Assembly (NCBI GenBank): GCA_965197415.1
Contig: OZ240207.1
Location: forward strand, 1,240,001-1,304,000
Direction: 5' to 3'
DNA: 64,000 nucleotides
Source of the DNA: DAOUJI01 sp965197415
GTDB taxonomy: Bacteria; Chloroflexota; Dehalococcoidia; Lucifugimonadales; JAGWBF01
The translations under genes and the position numbers were made by a program. This document shows positions 41,237 through 49,705 of the stretch, one piece after another. How positions within the stretch are numbered: position 1 is the first letter of the stretch; every line of letters begins with the position of its first letter. The notes under the pieces are model-generated. The model saw only the letters and a list, made by a program, of their open reading frames with translations. It searched no databases and was not told where the DNA came from.

Positions 41237-42280
41237 TTACAAAGGCAGCGCCACCGCCTGCCCTGTCTGCGAACTGCGGTATACCGCCTCGGTGAACTCC
41301 ATGTACTGGACACCCACGTCAAAGGGAGTGCGGGTAATCTTTTCGGCCCCTCGAATCGCGCTGACGAACTCCTCCTCCACCCTCCAGGAGTATTCCTTGC
41401 CCGGGGTGACGGGAATTTCGGCCAACGTCGACTGCCCGCGTCTGGCGCCGTAGACCTTCAGGGCCGGAGGCCCCTCCAACCTCACGGTTCCTTCACTGCC
41501 GTATATCCACACCTCCGGGGGAGTGGCCAGCCCCGTCACGGCGCTGAAACGCATGTGGGCCTGGGCGCCGCAGGCCATGTGGCAAAGAATGTCCACGTGG
41601 TCCGGCACTGTGATGAACCGTAGCTCTCCCGTTTCGTCTTTCCGTCGGTCCACGTTGACCTTTGTCATCGCCATCACCCTGGTGGCGGGACCTACCCAGC
41701 GCATCATGGCCTCGTACCAGATGCCCATAGACAGGATGTTGTACCCGCTCAGATTCCGGTCGTGGCGCCAATGGAGGGGGCTGTCTCTATCAATGAAATC
41801 GGGAGTGTTGACCTGGACCTCTATGGTCAACAGGTCTCCCAGGTAGCCGTCGGCCACCAGCCCCTGAAGAGTGGCGTCCACCTTGAAGCTGAGAGGCGAC
41901 GGCACGATTTGCGTAACCAGGTGGGGTTTCAGTCGGGACGCCTCCAACATCATCTTGGCTTCCTCGGAGTTCATGGCCATGCGTGCTTCACATAGAACGT
42001 GCTTTTCGTTTTCCAGGGCCGCCAATGTCATCTGGCAGTGCATATAGGGCCAGGTGCCTATGCAGATGGCGTCCGTGTCGTCGGCTTCCACCAAGTCTAT
42101 CCAGTTGTCGTAGACGACGGGTATCTCGAACTCTGCCGCCGCACGTTCGCTGGACTCCCGGCTCCGGTTGCAGACGCTCACTATATCCACGCCGTCGACG
42201 GCCCGGAATCCGGGTACATGCCTTACCCGCATATTGTTTCCCGCTCCCACAATTCCAATGCGCAGGTTGCCGTTAGTCAT
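41237..42280 (-). CDS. Gfo/Idh/MocA family oxidoreductase with altered active-site motif
   Basis: 347-residue NAD(P)-dependent oxidoreductase. The cofactor loop is IGIVGAGNNMRVRHVPG, and AICIGTWPYMHCQMTLAALE follows. The usual EKP with the catalytic lysine is here LCEARMAMNSEEA, so the lysine is replaced by alanine, which may mean a different reaction or a lost one. The start ATG 42280 follows GGGAGG on the minus strand; a longer open frame has no family match. It is the first gene of a minus-strand run with the propeller and LppX-like lipoproteins and the MFS exporter, though its link to them is only positional. Confidence 0.87.
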   Translation of the reverse strand: MTNGNLRIGIVGAGNNMRVRHVPGFRAVDGVDIVSVCNRSRESSERAAAEFEIPVVYDNWIDLVEADDTDAICIGTWPYMHCQMTLAALENEKHVLCEARMAMNSEEAKMMLEASRLKPHLVTQIVPSPLSFKVDATLQGLVADGYLGDLLTIEVQVNTPDFIDRDSPLHWRHDRNLSGYNILSMGIWYEAMMRWVGPATRVMAMTKVNVDRRKDETGELRFITVPDHVDILCHMACGAQAHMRFSAVTGLATPPEVWIYGSEGTVRLEGPPALKVYGARRGQSTLAEIPVTPGKEYSWRVEEEFVSAIRGAEKITRTPFDVGVQYMEFTEAVYRSSQTGQAVALPL

Positions 42281-42507
42281 CTGACCTCCCTCGTTCATCC
42301 TCACGCGCTTGTCCTGAGGTGAGGAACCATCGGATACGGATGTTTGCGTCTGATTATATGGTTCAACCGCCGGACAGTCCAGAAATCCAGGGCGGCCAAA
42401 ATGGCAGGCAAGAAACCGCGCAGATTCCACGTGCTTGCCATCCTGTTTGCCGACGTGTCAGCGGAAAAACTGGCGCCTCAACGTCGTCGATTGTATACTA
42501 ACTGTTG

Positions 42508-43272
42508 ATGGCTGACTTCCTGCTTATTCCCGACGCTGGACACGGTTCGTGGTGGTGGGGCCGCGTTTGGGGACAGTTGACGGCTCCTCAACAATACCCA
42601 CCCAGACTCTACGCCCAGCGCAAGGCCGGTGAAATCGTTACGCCCGACCTGCCGGGCCACAACTCCGTGGAAATGAACGGCTCCGGTCCCTACACAGCCG
42701 ACGACTTCATAAAAGCCATCCTGGACCCTGTGAAGGACCGGGAGCTCCGGGACCTGATAATGGTCGGACATGGCCTGTCGGCGGCGTACGTGCTCCAAGC
42801 CGCATCCATGCTGGAGACTCCGCCGCGCAGGGTCATCCTGCTGGCCGGACTGGTTCCCGACCATGGAAAGAGCGTCTTGGACTCCCTGCCACAGGCGACT
42901 AGGATGATGTTCAAAATCATGTCCCGGAAGCCGACGGGGGCCAGCAAGAAAGAAATCAAGCTGGCCAGGCCAGTCATAGACAACATCTACTGCAACGGAA
43001 TGACCAAGTTCGACAGCGTCCTCGCCTCCGGCTGGTACAGGACAATACCGTCGGCCATGCTTTCGGCCCGCCATCAACTCGGAAACCTCAACTTCAATTT
43101 CCCCATCAGTTACGTCCCCCTTTGGAGGGACAGACTTGTTCCCAGCCCTCTCCAACGCCGGATGGCCCAGAAATTGCCAAGAGTTGAGATAGAAAGAGAA
43201 CTGGATGCTTGTCATGAGGTTATTCTTGAACGCCCGGAACAGGTGGCCGAAGCCCTGTTGAAGCATGCTTGA
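42508..43272 (+). CDS. Alpha/beta hydrolase fold protein lacking the nucleophile serine
   Basis: 254-residue protein. DAGHGSWWWGRVW is the usual oxyanion block, and VTPDLPGHNS (here IVTPDLPGHNS) is seen. The nucleophile elbow GxSxG is changed to MVGHGLSAAYVLQAA, with glycine in the serine place, although a His near the end (ACHEVILERPEQ) is kept. Such changes occur in non-catalytic relatives or esterases that use other residues. Start ATG 42508; a TTG directly upstream also fits. No linked partner gene, since the following gene has its own start signal. Confidence 0.82.
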   Translation: MADFLLIPDAGHGSWWWGRVWGQLTAPQQYPPRLYAQRKAGEIVTPDLPGHNSVEMNGSGPYTADDFIKAILDPVKDRELRDLIMVGHGLSAAYVLQAASMLETPPRRVILLAGLVPDHGKSVLDSLPQATRMMFKIMSRKPTGASKKEIKLARPVIDNIYCNGMTKFDSVLASGWYRTIPSAMLSARHQLGNLNFNFPISYVPLWRDRLVPSPLQRRMAQKLPRVEIERELDACHEVILERPEQVAEALLKHA

Positions 43273-43276
43273 TAGG

Positions 43277-43309
43277 CCCTCACCCCGGCCCTCTCCCAGA
43301 GGGAAGGGG
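43277..43309. repeat. Dispersed intergenic repeat, copy 3 (inverted)
   Basis: Core CCCTCACCCCGGCCCTCTCC at 43277-43296, the reverse complement of the cores at 6214-6234 and 21592-21612 with two differing bases. It lies in the 79-base gap between the alpha/beta hydrolase and flavin reductase genes. Confidence 0.6.
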
Positions 43310-43351
43310 TATGGGGCCTACGACTCTGACGCAATATATGGGAGGTGTTGA

Positions 43352-43828
43352 ATGGACCAGGACGTTAAGAAGAAGGTGCTCAGGCAGATCAGTTACGGCA
43401 TGTACGTCGTCGGCTCAACGGCCGACGGCGACTCCTCGGCGGGGACGGTCAACTGGTTGTCCCAGGCGTCCTTCTCGCCTCCGCTAATAATGATGGGCGT
43501 GAAGACCGACAGCGGCCTCCATGAGACCGTGAAGAAATCCAACTCCTTCTCCGTTAATGTGCTGTCAGCCGACCAGAAGCAAATAGCGGAGGACTTCTTC
43601 CGGCCCAGCAAAGTCGAGGGCAACCAAATCAACGGGCACGCCTTTGCCGCCGGCGCTACCGGGTCTCCGGTCCTGGATGAAGTCTACTGCTATTTCGAAT
43701 GCAACGTGGTGGGCAGCGTCGAGAACGGGGACCACTCAGTCTTCGTCGGCGAGGTGGTAGACGCTCAGGAACGGCGGGACGACAAGCCTATGGAGATGTG
43801 GGACACCGGCTGGTTCTACGGAGGCTAG
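43352..43828 (+). CDS. Flavin reductase-like (FMN split barrel) protein
   Basis: 158-residue protein of the flavin reductase-like group. It begins MDQDVKKKVLRQISYGMYVV and has AGTVNWLSQASFSPPLIMMG and SGLHETVKKSNSFSVNVL, the FMN-binding pattern, and a C-terminal EMWDTGWFYGG. GGGAGG precedes the ATG. Relatives hand electrons from NAD(P)H to free flavin or oxygenases. A small unknown gene follows after 17 bases. Confidence 0.88.
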   Translation: MDQDVKKKVLRQISYGMYVVGSTADGDSSAGTVNWLSQASFSPPLIMMGVKTDSGLHETVKKSNSFSVNVLSADQKQIAEDFFRPSKVEGNQINGHAFAAGATGSPVLDEVYCYFECNVVGSVENGDHSVFVGEVVDAQERRDDKPMEMWDTGWFYGG

Positions 43829-43845
43829 ACCGGCGGCCCTGACGT

Positions 43846-44109
43846 ATGGATGACCGGGAGTTCCTCGACAAAATTAAAGAAAAGATCGAGCAGTTAAGCG
43901 GCGTTGCCATTAGGCTGGACCTGGACCACGACGACCAGAGCGCTCTGCGGGTAGAGCGGGAAGGGCCGATCCCGACAGTGGTCGTGGGAAGCCACGTACT
44001 GGAGTATTCCGGGTTTGCACGGATGGCCTCCGAGTACGCAGTGGCGTGCCTCAGAGCCGGACGAGACCTGGAAAGGCTGGAGTTCCAGACGCTGCTTGCT
44101 CGGAACTAG
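43846..44109 (+). CDS. Small conserved-looking protein of unknown function
   Basis: 87-residue protein I do not recognise. It is acidic at the start (MDDREFLDKIKEKIEQLSG), then has two beta-like blocks, AIRLDLDHDDQSALRVERE and IPTVVVGSHVLEYSG, and ends in a helix with MASEYAVACLRAGRDLERLE. No signal or membrane segment. It follows the flavin reductase gene closely and overlaps the convergent MaoC-like gene by 4 bases. Codon use resembles its neighbours, so it is likely a real gene. Confidence 0.6.
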   Translation: MDDREFLDKIKEKIEQLSGVAIRLDLDHDDQSALRVEREGPIPTVVVGSHVLEYSGFARMASEYAVACLRAGRDLERLEFQTLLARN

Positions 44110-44477
44110 CTAGAAGGCGGATCAAACCGGACGGTGGCCTTGAGATGGGCCACCGTTTCGTCTGCCTGGTTGACTCCCTGGACCTCGCAATCGATGAACC
44201 CTACGCCCGCCTCGCTCCTCTTGTCCGACACACGGCCCGAGAAGGTAAGCGTGTCACTTTTCTCAACCAAAGCGGACGAGACCAACTCGACACTGCTTCC
44301 CTCCGCGTGGACCCTTTCAGGCGGAAGTCCCTTTACGAGCAGTTCCCTGGCAAATCCCATAAACGCCGGAGACCCGGGTTCTATCGCCTCGGCGAACAGG
44401 TCTTTAATCAGAATCGGCATGTTGTCGCCCACCTGAACCGAGTCGAACGTAGAAGTCCTTGCCCAAAGCGTGCCCAT
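44106..44477 (-). CDS. MaoC-like hotdog-fold protein, short
   Basis: 123-residue protein starting MGTLWARTSTFDSVQVGDNM, resembling MaoC dehydratases (FDSVxVGDxLP), then LTFSGRVSDKRSEAGVGFID and a CEVQGVNQADETVAHLKATV strand pair as in hotdog enzymes. The hydratase motif with Asp and His is not clear, so it may be a thioesterase-like or binding protein. ATG 44477 was preferred to the further frame (44531) because the start fits the family. It ends convergently with the small unknown gene. Confidence 0.7.
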   Translation of the reverse strand: MGTLWARTSTFDSVQVGDNMPILIKDLFAEAIEPGSPAFMGFARELLVKGLPPERVHAEGSSVELVSSALVEKSDTLTFSGRVSDKRSEAGVGFIDCEVQGVNQADETVAHLKATVRFDPPSS

Positions 44478-44548
44478 GGAACAACAACCTAACATCAAGC
44501 CAGCCTCGACGCAACCGGAAGCTGCCCCCACTACACCGTATAGCCCTT

Positions 44549-44557
44549 TGCTATAAT
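44549..44557 (+). promoter_or_regulatory. Extended -10 promoter element
   Basis: TGCTATAAT, an extended -10 (TGnTATAAT), 35 bases before the peroxiredoxin start. A -35 box is weak or absent, as allowed for this promoter type. Confidence 0.55.
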
Positions 44558-44592
44558 CCTCCGGTGCAACTTACCACCACCAGGAACATTCC

Positions 44593-45051
44593 ATGACTTC
44601 ACCGGAAGAGGGGCAGACCGCCCCGGCCTTTAGCGTACCAACGACTCAGGGAGACTTCAGTCTAGAGCAAGCCCTGGCCTCAGGGCCGGTGGTGCTGGCC
44701 TTTTACACTGAAGACAACACGCCAAGCTGCGCTCAGGAACTGGCGTCTTTCAAAGACGAGCACGAGACGTTGGCCGAGCTGGGAGCACAGGTGCTGGGAC
44801 TCAGCGCCGACAGTCTGGAGTCCCACCTCAACGCGATCGAGCGACTTGGAGGGCTTCCCTTCCCATTGGCTTCCGACCTGGACCTCAGCGTTGCCCGTCT
44901 CTACGGAGTAGCGGCAGAGGACGGCAAGAGGAGCCAGCGTGCGGTGTTTGTGATAGATTCCGGCGGCTCGGTGGCTCTTGCCATACCCTGGTACCAACCG
45001 GGCAACCCGGCACAATTCCTGCAGGTGTTCCAGGCTCTGGGGTTTGAATAG
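44593..45051 (+). CDS. Peroxiredoxin of the BCP/AhpC-TSA type
   Basis: 152-residue peroxide-reducing protein. It has APAFSVPTTQGDFSLEQAL and FYTEDNTPSCAQELASFKD with the peroxidatic cysteine in TPSC, and GVAAEDGKRSQRAVFVIDSG. There is no resolving cysteine four residues later, as in 1-Cys or atypical forms. This protein uses a normal cysteine and is unlike the candidate selenoprotein at 23118-23636. An extended -10 element lies upstream. Confidence 0.9.
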   Translation: MTSPEEGQTAPAFSVPTTQGDFSLEQALASGPVVLAFYTEDNTPSCAQELASFKDEHETLAELGAQVLGLSADSLESHLNAIERLGGLPFPLASDLDLSVARLYGVAAEDGKRSQRAVFVIDSGGSVALAIPWYQPGNPAQFLQVFQALGFE

Positions 45052-45073
45052 AAGGACTCGACGTCAGGTTGTG

Positions 45074-45517
45074 TTACGCTGACCGGGCAAACCCGTAGTA
45101 GCCGTCGGAGTCCAGCACCTTGCTGAGGGCCAGCATTGAGATGTTGCGTGGATTGATGGGCGTAAAGAAGTCCTGCGTCACCACGTGGAAGAGCTTCTCA
45201 AGACTGACCGGCTTGTTGCCCCCGCTCAGTACGTGACGGAAGATTATTTCCTGCATGGGCATTTCTGGGCTTATGAAACCGTCTTGCTTTGAGCAGTGGG
45301 ACGAGATTTGCCGAATCTGCTGCTGGATGGTCGGGGTGGACCCTCCCTTTTCATCCGCCTTTTCTTCACACTCCGGGCAACGGCGGCTGAGCAGCATCAC
45401 CGAAAGCGACCTGCTGTGCAACTGGAGTTTGCTTTCGTCCACTACGTACTCGGGCATCCGGTCTTCTTGAGCCTCCTGCTCCGGCATCTGGCCCTCGCCT
45501 TCTGTAGATACGGTCAA
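45074..45517 (-). CDS. Protein of unknown function with CxxC motif
   Basis: 147-residue protein I do not recognise; the start may be ATG 45487 (MPEQEAQEDRMPEYVVDE). It has RRCPECEEKADEKGG, a possible metal-binding CxxC, plus SSHCSKQDGF, and a helical middle (PTIQQQIRQISSH). The second half (PVSLEKLFHVVTQDFF to LSKVLDSDGYYGF) resembles a small winged-helix or zinc-ribbon regulator pattern, but I cannot assign it. Its 5' end overlaps moeA by 4 bases, so the two are translationally coupled. Confidence 0.6.
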   Translation of the reverse strand: MTVSTEGEGQMPEQEAQEDRMPEYVVDESKLQLHSRSLSVMLLSRRCPECEEKADEKGGSTPTIQQQIRQISSHCSKQDGFISPEMPMQEIIFRHVLSGGNKPVSLEKLFHVVTQDFFTPINPRNISMLALSKVLDSDGYYGFARSA

Positions 45518-46833
45518 CTAGACACCTCTTCACTCCAATCGAGCATTTTGACCTTGACCCGTTCCCCGGCCTTCATTACTGGCACGTCCTCAGGGCATAT
45601 CGCCAGCCCGTTGGCCTTGGACATAGAGGTCAGAATATTGGACCCCTGCGGTCCCGTGGGATTCGCATAGTAGGCGCCGTCTCGGTTCGTCACCTCCACC
45701 CGTGCGAACACCCGCCTTTCGTCATAGTTGTGTATAGGCCCTTCCAACACCGCCTCTACGGTGGGTTTGGAGAAGCGGCTCTTGCCCAGCATCTTCAGGA
45801 TGGCAGGGCGTGCAAACTCCTCGAACGCCACCATCGCGCTTACCGGGTTGCCGGGCAATCCCAGGTGGGGGACTCGCCGTCCGCCGGCGCCTTCTATCAA
45901 CCCGAAGGCCAGCGGCTTGGCCGGGCGCATGCGCACCGACCAGAAGCTGATTTCCCCCCGGTGGTTAAGCACGTCCTTTACAATGTCGTAGTCGCCTTTG
46001 GAGACTCCGGCGGATGTGATTAGCAAGTCGGAGTCTGCGCCCTGGGAAATCTTGTCGTTGAGGTCGTCCAGATTGTCGCGGGCGATGCCCAGCATCTTGG
46101 GGATGCCCCCATATTTTATAATCGAGGAGGTTAGGCTGTAGTTGTTGCTGTCGTATATCTTGCCAGCCTGCTGGAGGTCTCCGGGGGAGAGGAGCTCGTT
46201 TCCGGTGGACAGCACTGCGACCACCGGACGCCTCACCACTCGGACAGTCACCTTCCCGAGAGACGCCAACACCCCTACTTCCGCAGGCCGGACGACAGTG
46301 CCCTTTTCCAGCACGAGCGCGCCCTTCTTGACGTCCTCACCCGCGGGACGGACGTTTGCCCCGAGAGGAAGCTCCACATTAATGTTTATTCGATCCAGAC
46401 CAAGACTTTGTCTTTCCCTTTCAACCTCATCGGTATCCTCGAAGGGCACCACAGTATCGGAACCCTGGGGCACTGGGGCCCCCGTCATGATGCGAATCGC
46501 TGTTCCCGGCGCCACCGGGGAGGTAGGCACATCGCCTGCGGCAACCATACCTATTACTTTAAGCTCTCGCGGAGAGTCGGCTTCGGCGCCCTCGATGTCG
46601 GCGAACTTCAGCGCGTAGCCGTCCATTGCCGAATTGTCCATCGGCGGAATCTGCAGCGGCGCAGTCACGTCCTCAGCCAACGTCTGACCCAAGGCTTGAA
46701 GGATGGGGACGTCTTCCGGATCAAGAGGGCTGAAATGGGCCATGATTCTCTCAAAGGCTTCCTCCACGCTGAGCATGTCGGCGTGCCGATGGCCTCGTCT
46801 AGGTTCGTAGGTGTGTGTGTGGCCCGTTGTCAT
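45514..46833 (-). CDS. moeA: Molybdopterin molybdenumtransferase
   Basis: 439-residue enzyme that inserts molybdate into adenylylated molybdopterin. It has MLSVEEAFERIMAHFSPLD, LAEDVTAPLQIPPMDNSAMD with the conserved DNSAMDGYA, the mid-domain GAPVPQGSDTVVPFEDTDEV, the MPT-binding TSAGVSKGDYDIVKDVL and HLGLPGNPVSAMVAFEEFA. The order of domains is complete. It follows the HEPN gene (21-base gap) in the pheS-to-hypothetical run, and the unknown 45074-45517 gene follows it. Confidence 0.94.
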   Translation of the reverse strand: MTTGHTHTYEPRRGHRHADMLSVEEAFERIMAHFSPLDPEDVPILQALGQTLAEDVTAPLQIPPMDNSAMDGYALKFADIEGAEADSPRELKVIGMVAAGDVPTSPVAPGTAIRIMTGAPVPQGSDTVVPFEDTDEVERERQSLGLDRININVELPLGANVRPAGEDVKKGALVLEKGTVVRPAEVGVLASLGKVTVRVVRRPVVAVLSTGNELLSPGDLQQAGKIYDSNNYSLTSSIIKYGGIPKMLGIARDNLDDLNDKISQGADSDLLITSAGVSKGDYDIVKDVLNHRGEISFWSVRMRPAKPLAFGLIEGAGGRRVPHLGLPGNPVSAMVAFEEFARPAILKMLGKSRFSKPTVEAVLEGPIHNYDERRVFARVEVTNRDGAYYANPTGPQGSNILTSMSKANGLAICPEDVPVMKAGERVKVKMLDWSEEVSS

Positions 46834-46853
46834 ACTATCGGCTCCGCCGAGAT

Positions 46854-47264
46854 TTACGGTCCGCCCGGCTTTGGCTTCACCATATCCACTATGTCCGACG
46901 CATCTCGGTAGGCTCGTACTGCGTCTTCCTTGAAGAACGACTTGAAGGGCACGGCCGGGAATTCCAAAGAGTCAGGATACCGGGTCTGGAGATAGAACCT
47001 GTCCAATGCCCTCCCCTTATTAACCAAAGGCCTAAAGGACTCATCCACCTTGGCGCACTCGATAGACAACTCGTAGGCTGAGTATACAGGAACAAAACGG
47101 CGCCCAGCCCCAAACAACAACGCTTTCATAGCCATCTTTGCGGTCTGCTCCGCGTGGAAACAGGCATCGGACCAGAAACCAAGTTCAAACAGTCCTTTGG
47201 TGACGCTAAGCTGATGCTCGGCCTGTTTGAGCCATCGTGAACGCAGTTCACCGGGGTTTTTCAT
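46854..47264 (-). CDS. HEPN domain protein
   Basis: 136-residue helical protein starting MKNPGELRSRWLKQAEHQLS with WSDACFHAEQTAKMAMKALL, the typical HEPN helix pair. The Rx4-6H motif of RNase-type HEPN toxins is not present, so nuclease activity is doubtful. HEPN proteins usually work with a nucleotidyltransferase (MNT), but none is adjacent; this is an orphan sitting between pheT and moeA, with 11 and 20 base gaps. It may be an old toxin-antitoxin part or have a new role tied to its neighbours. Confidence 0.82.
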   Translation of the reverse strand: MKNPGELRSRWLKQAEHQLSVTKGLFELGFWSDACFHAEQTAKMAMKALLFGAGRRFVPVYSAYELSIECAKVDESFRPLVNKGRALDRFYLQTRYPDSLEFPAVPFKSFFKEDAVRAYRDASDIVDMVKPKPGGP

Positions 47265-47275
47265 GAATCAGCCTA

Positions 47276-49684
47276 TTATTCCCTTAGCTCGGCGCCCAGT
47301 TCCCTGCCAAGCCGGGCCACCAGCGAGTTGAACGCTTTGCCGACCTCATCGGAGTTGAGCGTCCGGTCCATCGCTTGGAACTGTATGTGATAAGCCAGTG
47401 AACGCTTCCCATCGGGAATGTTCTCCCCCGAATATACGTCGAAAAGCTTCACGTCGGACACAAGCCTATGGTTGTGTATCAACGTACTGACCCGGTCCGC
47501 GGGCACATCTTCCGGTATCAAAAGCGCCAAGTCCCTCACGGCCGCAGGAAATCTGCCGAAGGGCTGGTAAGAGCGTCCGGCGCCTGAGGCGGCATTGATG
47601 AGGGCTTCCAAGTCCAGGATGAAGGCGGCCACCGGCCTCGGCTGCAGGTCGAAGGACTCGACGACCGCCGGATGTATCTCGCCAACTACTCCAATCTCAG
47701 TCCCGTTGGACTCCAGCTTGGCTGACCTTGCCGGATGCATGGAGGGGTCGGAGCTTTGACTGTATGAGACGTTGACTCCCAACCTTTCCAGCGCCGCCCC
47801 CGCCAGGCCTTTTACGTCGTAGAAGTCCAAAGCGCCCTCTCCGCCGGTCCAATGAACGTCCCAACGGGCGCCAGCCATAAGACCCGCCGCCATCTCCCGT
47901 TCGTCGGGCAACCGTCGGCCTTGGTCGAGATAGACTCGGCCCAGTTCGAAAATCGCCACGGGGCCCGTCTCCCTGGCCTGGTTGGCGGCCATTGTCGACA
48001 ACAGTCCGGGAAGCAGGCTGGTGCGCATGTACTGTTCACGAGAGCTCATGGGGTTGGCCAGCTTGAGCGGAGCACCCCCGGTGCTAACCCTCGCCGCCTC
48101 CAGGTCTTCCAGAGCGCAGACGGGGTAATTGATGACTTCCTGCATGCCAAAGGCCGCCAACAGGTCCTTCAGCCGGTCCTTGAAGTCCAGGGCCGTCTCA
48201 GGCTCCCTGTGGGGTATAGGAGTGGACAACATGGCGGTGGGCGTCTCGTCGTAGCCGATGATCCGGGCCAACTCCTCAATCAAGTCCTCTTCAATTTCCA
48301 GGTCGGTGCGCCAATAGGGGGCTTCCACGACCAGCGAACCTTCTCCTACGTCGTCTCCGACAATCGTCATCCCCAGAGACGTAAGCACGCTTCTGACTCG
48401 CTCCATGGGAATGTCCACACCCAGGACCTTGCGGATTCGCGCCAGGGTCAGCAGGACCGTTGGCAGAGAGGAGCCGTCCCCGTCGGGAAAGACGTCTATG
48501 ATTCCCCTGGCGGCTTTCCCTCCGGCTATTTCCAGGATCAGCTTGACGGCTCTGCGGAGAGCGATGGGCGCCAATTGCGGCCTGAGTCCCTTCTCGAATC
48601 TCTGCGACGCCTCGCTGGAAATCTGGAGTGCCTGGGCTGTCCGGCGGTTATTGGAGGCGTCGAAGCAGGCGGACTCCAAGAAGACAGTATCGGTCGACTC
48701 GCTGATTTCGGTGTTCTCGCCTCCGATCACTCCCGCCAGACCTATGCCTCCTTGGGAGTCGGCTATCAGGAGCATATCGGTCGAGAGTTTCCTCTCTTCC
48801 CCGTCCAAGGTTGTCAGCGTCTCACCTGGTCGGGCCCGCCGGACAATGACCTTGCCCTCTTTCAGGGTGTTGAAGTCAAAGGCGTGAAGGGGTTGATTGA
48901 ACTCAAGCATCACGTAGTTGGTTATGTCAACTATGTTGTTGACCGGCCTCATGCCGGCCTTCTCCAGACGCTCCTGCATCCAGCCGGGCGAGGGTCCCAA
49001 CTTAACCCCGTGGATGAGGGCGGCCGTGTACCGGCGGCACAGATCGGGGTCTGCAATTTCAACGGATGCCAGGGATTCGATAGGGCCTCCATCTTCCGGG
49101 TATGCAATGTCCGGTTCCCTTACGGAGCCTCCGGTGAGGGCCGCCGTCTCGCGGGCCACCCCCAACATCGAAAGACAGTCGGAGCGGTTGGGCGTCAACT
49201 CCAGGACTAGAATCTGGTCGCCCAGATAGTCGGCCAAGCTCATGCCTACGGGAGCTTCTTCCGGCAGGACCAAAATCCCGGCATGGTCGTCTCCCATACC
49301 CAACTCCAGTTGGGAGCAAATCATTCCCTCGGAGACCACGCCGCGAATCTTCGCCGCCTTCAGCTCCTCAACTTTGCCTGAGTGGCTGTTGAACAGCCTG
49401 GCGCCGATCTTCGCATAGGCTATTTTCTGCCCTTGGGCGACGTTGGGAGCGCCGCAGACCACTTGGGCCACTTCCTCTCCCCGGTCTACGGTGCAGAGGG
49501 TTAGCCGGTCGGCGTTGGGGTGGGCCGCCACGTCGGTCACCAGGCCCACGTAACACTCGGCCCAGTCTCCAACGGAAACAACCTCCCCCACCTCGATTCC
49601 GGCCATAGTGAGCCGATGCGCCAGTTCGTCAACCGGCGCATCGATGTCGACGTAGTCCTTAAGCCAGGATAAGGGGACCCTCAT
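47276..49684 (-). CDS. pheT: Phenylalanyl-tRNA synthetase beta subunit
   Basis: 802-residue subunit of the tetrameric aminoacyl-tRNA synthetase for phenylalanine. It starts MRVPLSWLKDYVDIDAPVDE and has the EMAP/tRNA-binding domain (about 40-150), the B3/B4 editing domain (about 205-390), the B5 domain near 400-480 and the C-terminal anticodon-binding ferredoxin-like domain (about 710-802). All parts of the usual beta subunit are present. It is separated from pheS by a CADD-like gene, an unusual arrangement. Confidence 0.95.
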   Translation of the reverse strand: MRVPLSWLKDYVDIDAPVDELAHRLTMAGIEVGEVVSVGDWAECYVGLVTDVAAHPNADRLTLCTVDRGEEVAQVVCGAPNVAQGQKIAYAKIGARLFNSHSGKVEELKAAKIRGVVSEGMICSQLELGMGDDHAGILVLPEEAPVGMSLADYLGDQILVLELTPNRSDCLSMLGVARETAALTGGSVREPDIAYPEDGGPIESLASVEIADPDLCRRYTAALIHGVKLGPSPGWMQERLEKAGMRPVNNIVDITNYVMLEFNQPLHAFDFNTLKEGKVIVRRARPGETLTTLDGEERKLSTDMLLIADSQGGIGLAGVIGGENTEISESTDTVFLESACFDASNNRRTAQALQISSEASQRFEKGLRPQLAPIALRRAVKLILEIAGGKAARGIIDVFPDGDGSSLPTVLLTLARIRKVLGVDIPMERVRSVLTSLGMTIVGDDVGEGSLVVEAPYWRTDLEIEEDLIEELARIIGYDETPTAMLSTPIPHREPETALDFKDRLKDLLAAFGMQEVINYPVCALEDLEAARVSTGGAPLKLANPMSSREQYMRTSLLPGLLSTMAANQARETGPVAIFELGRVYLDQGRRLPDEREMAAGLMAGARWDVHWTGGEGALDFYDVKGLAGAALERLGVNVSYSQSSDPSMHPARSAKLESNGTEIGVVGEIHPAVVESFDLQPRPVAAFILDLEALINAASGAGRSYQPFGRFPAAVRDLALLIPEDVPADRVSTLIHNHRLVSDVKLFDVYSGENIPDGKRSLAYHIQFQAMDRTLNSDEVGKAFNSLVARLGRELGAELRE

Positions 49685-49705
49685 GGGGCGTACGTCACGA
49701 TGCCT

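Noticed and set aside
47852..49210. Plus-strand open frame of 452 codons
   Set aside because: Antisense to pheT; no domain features.
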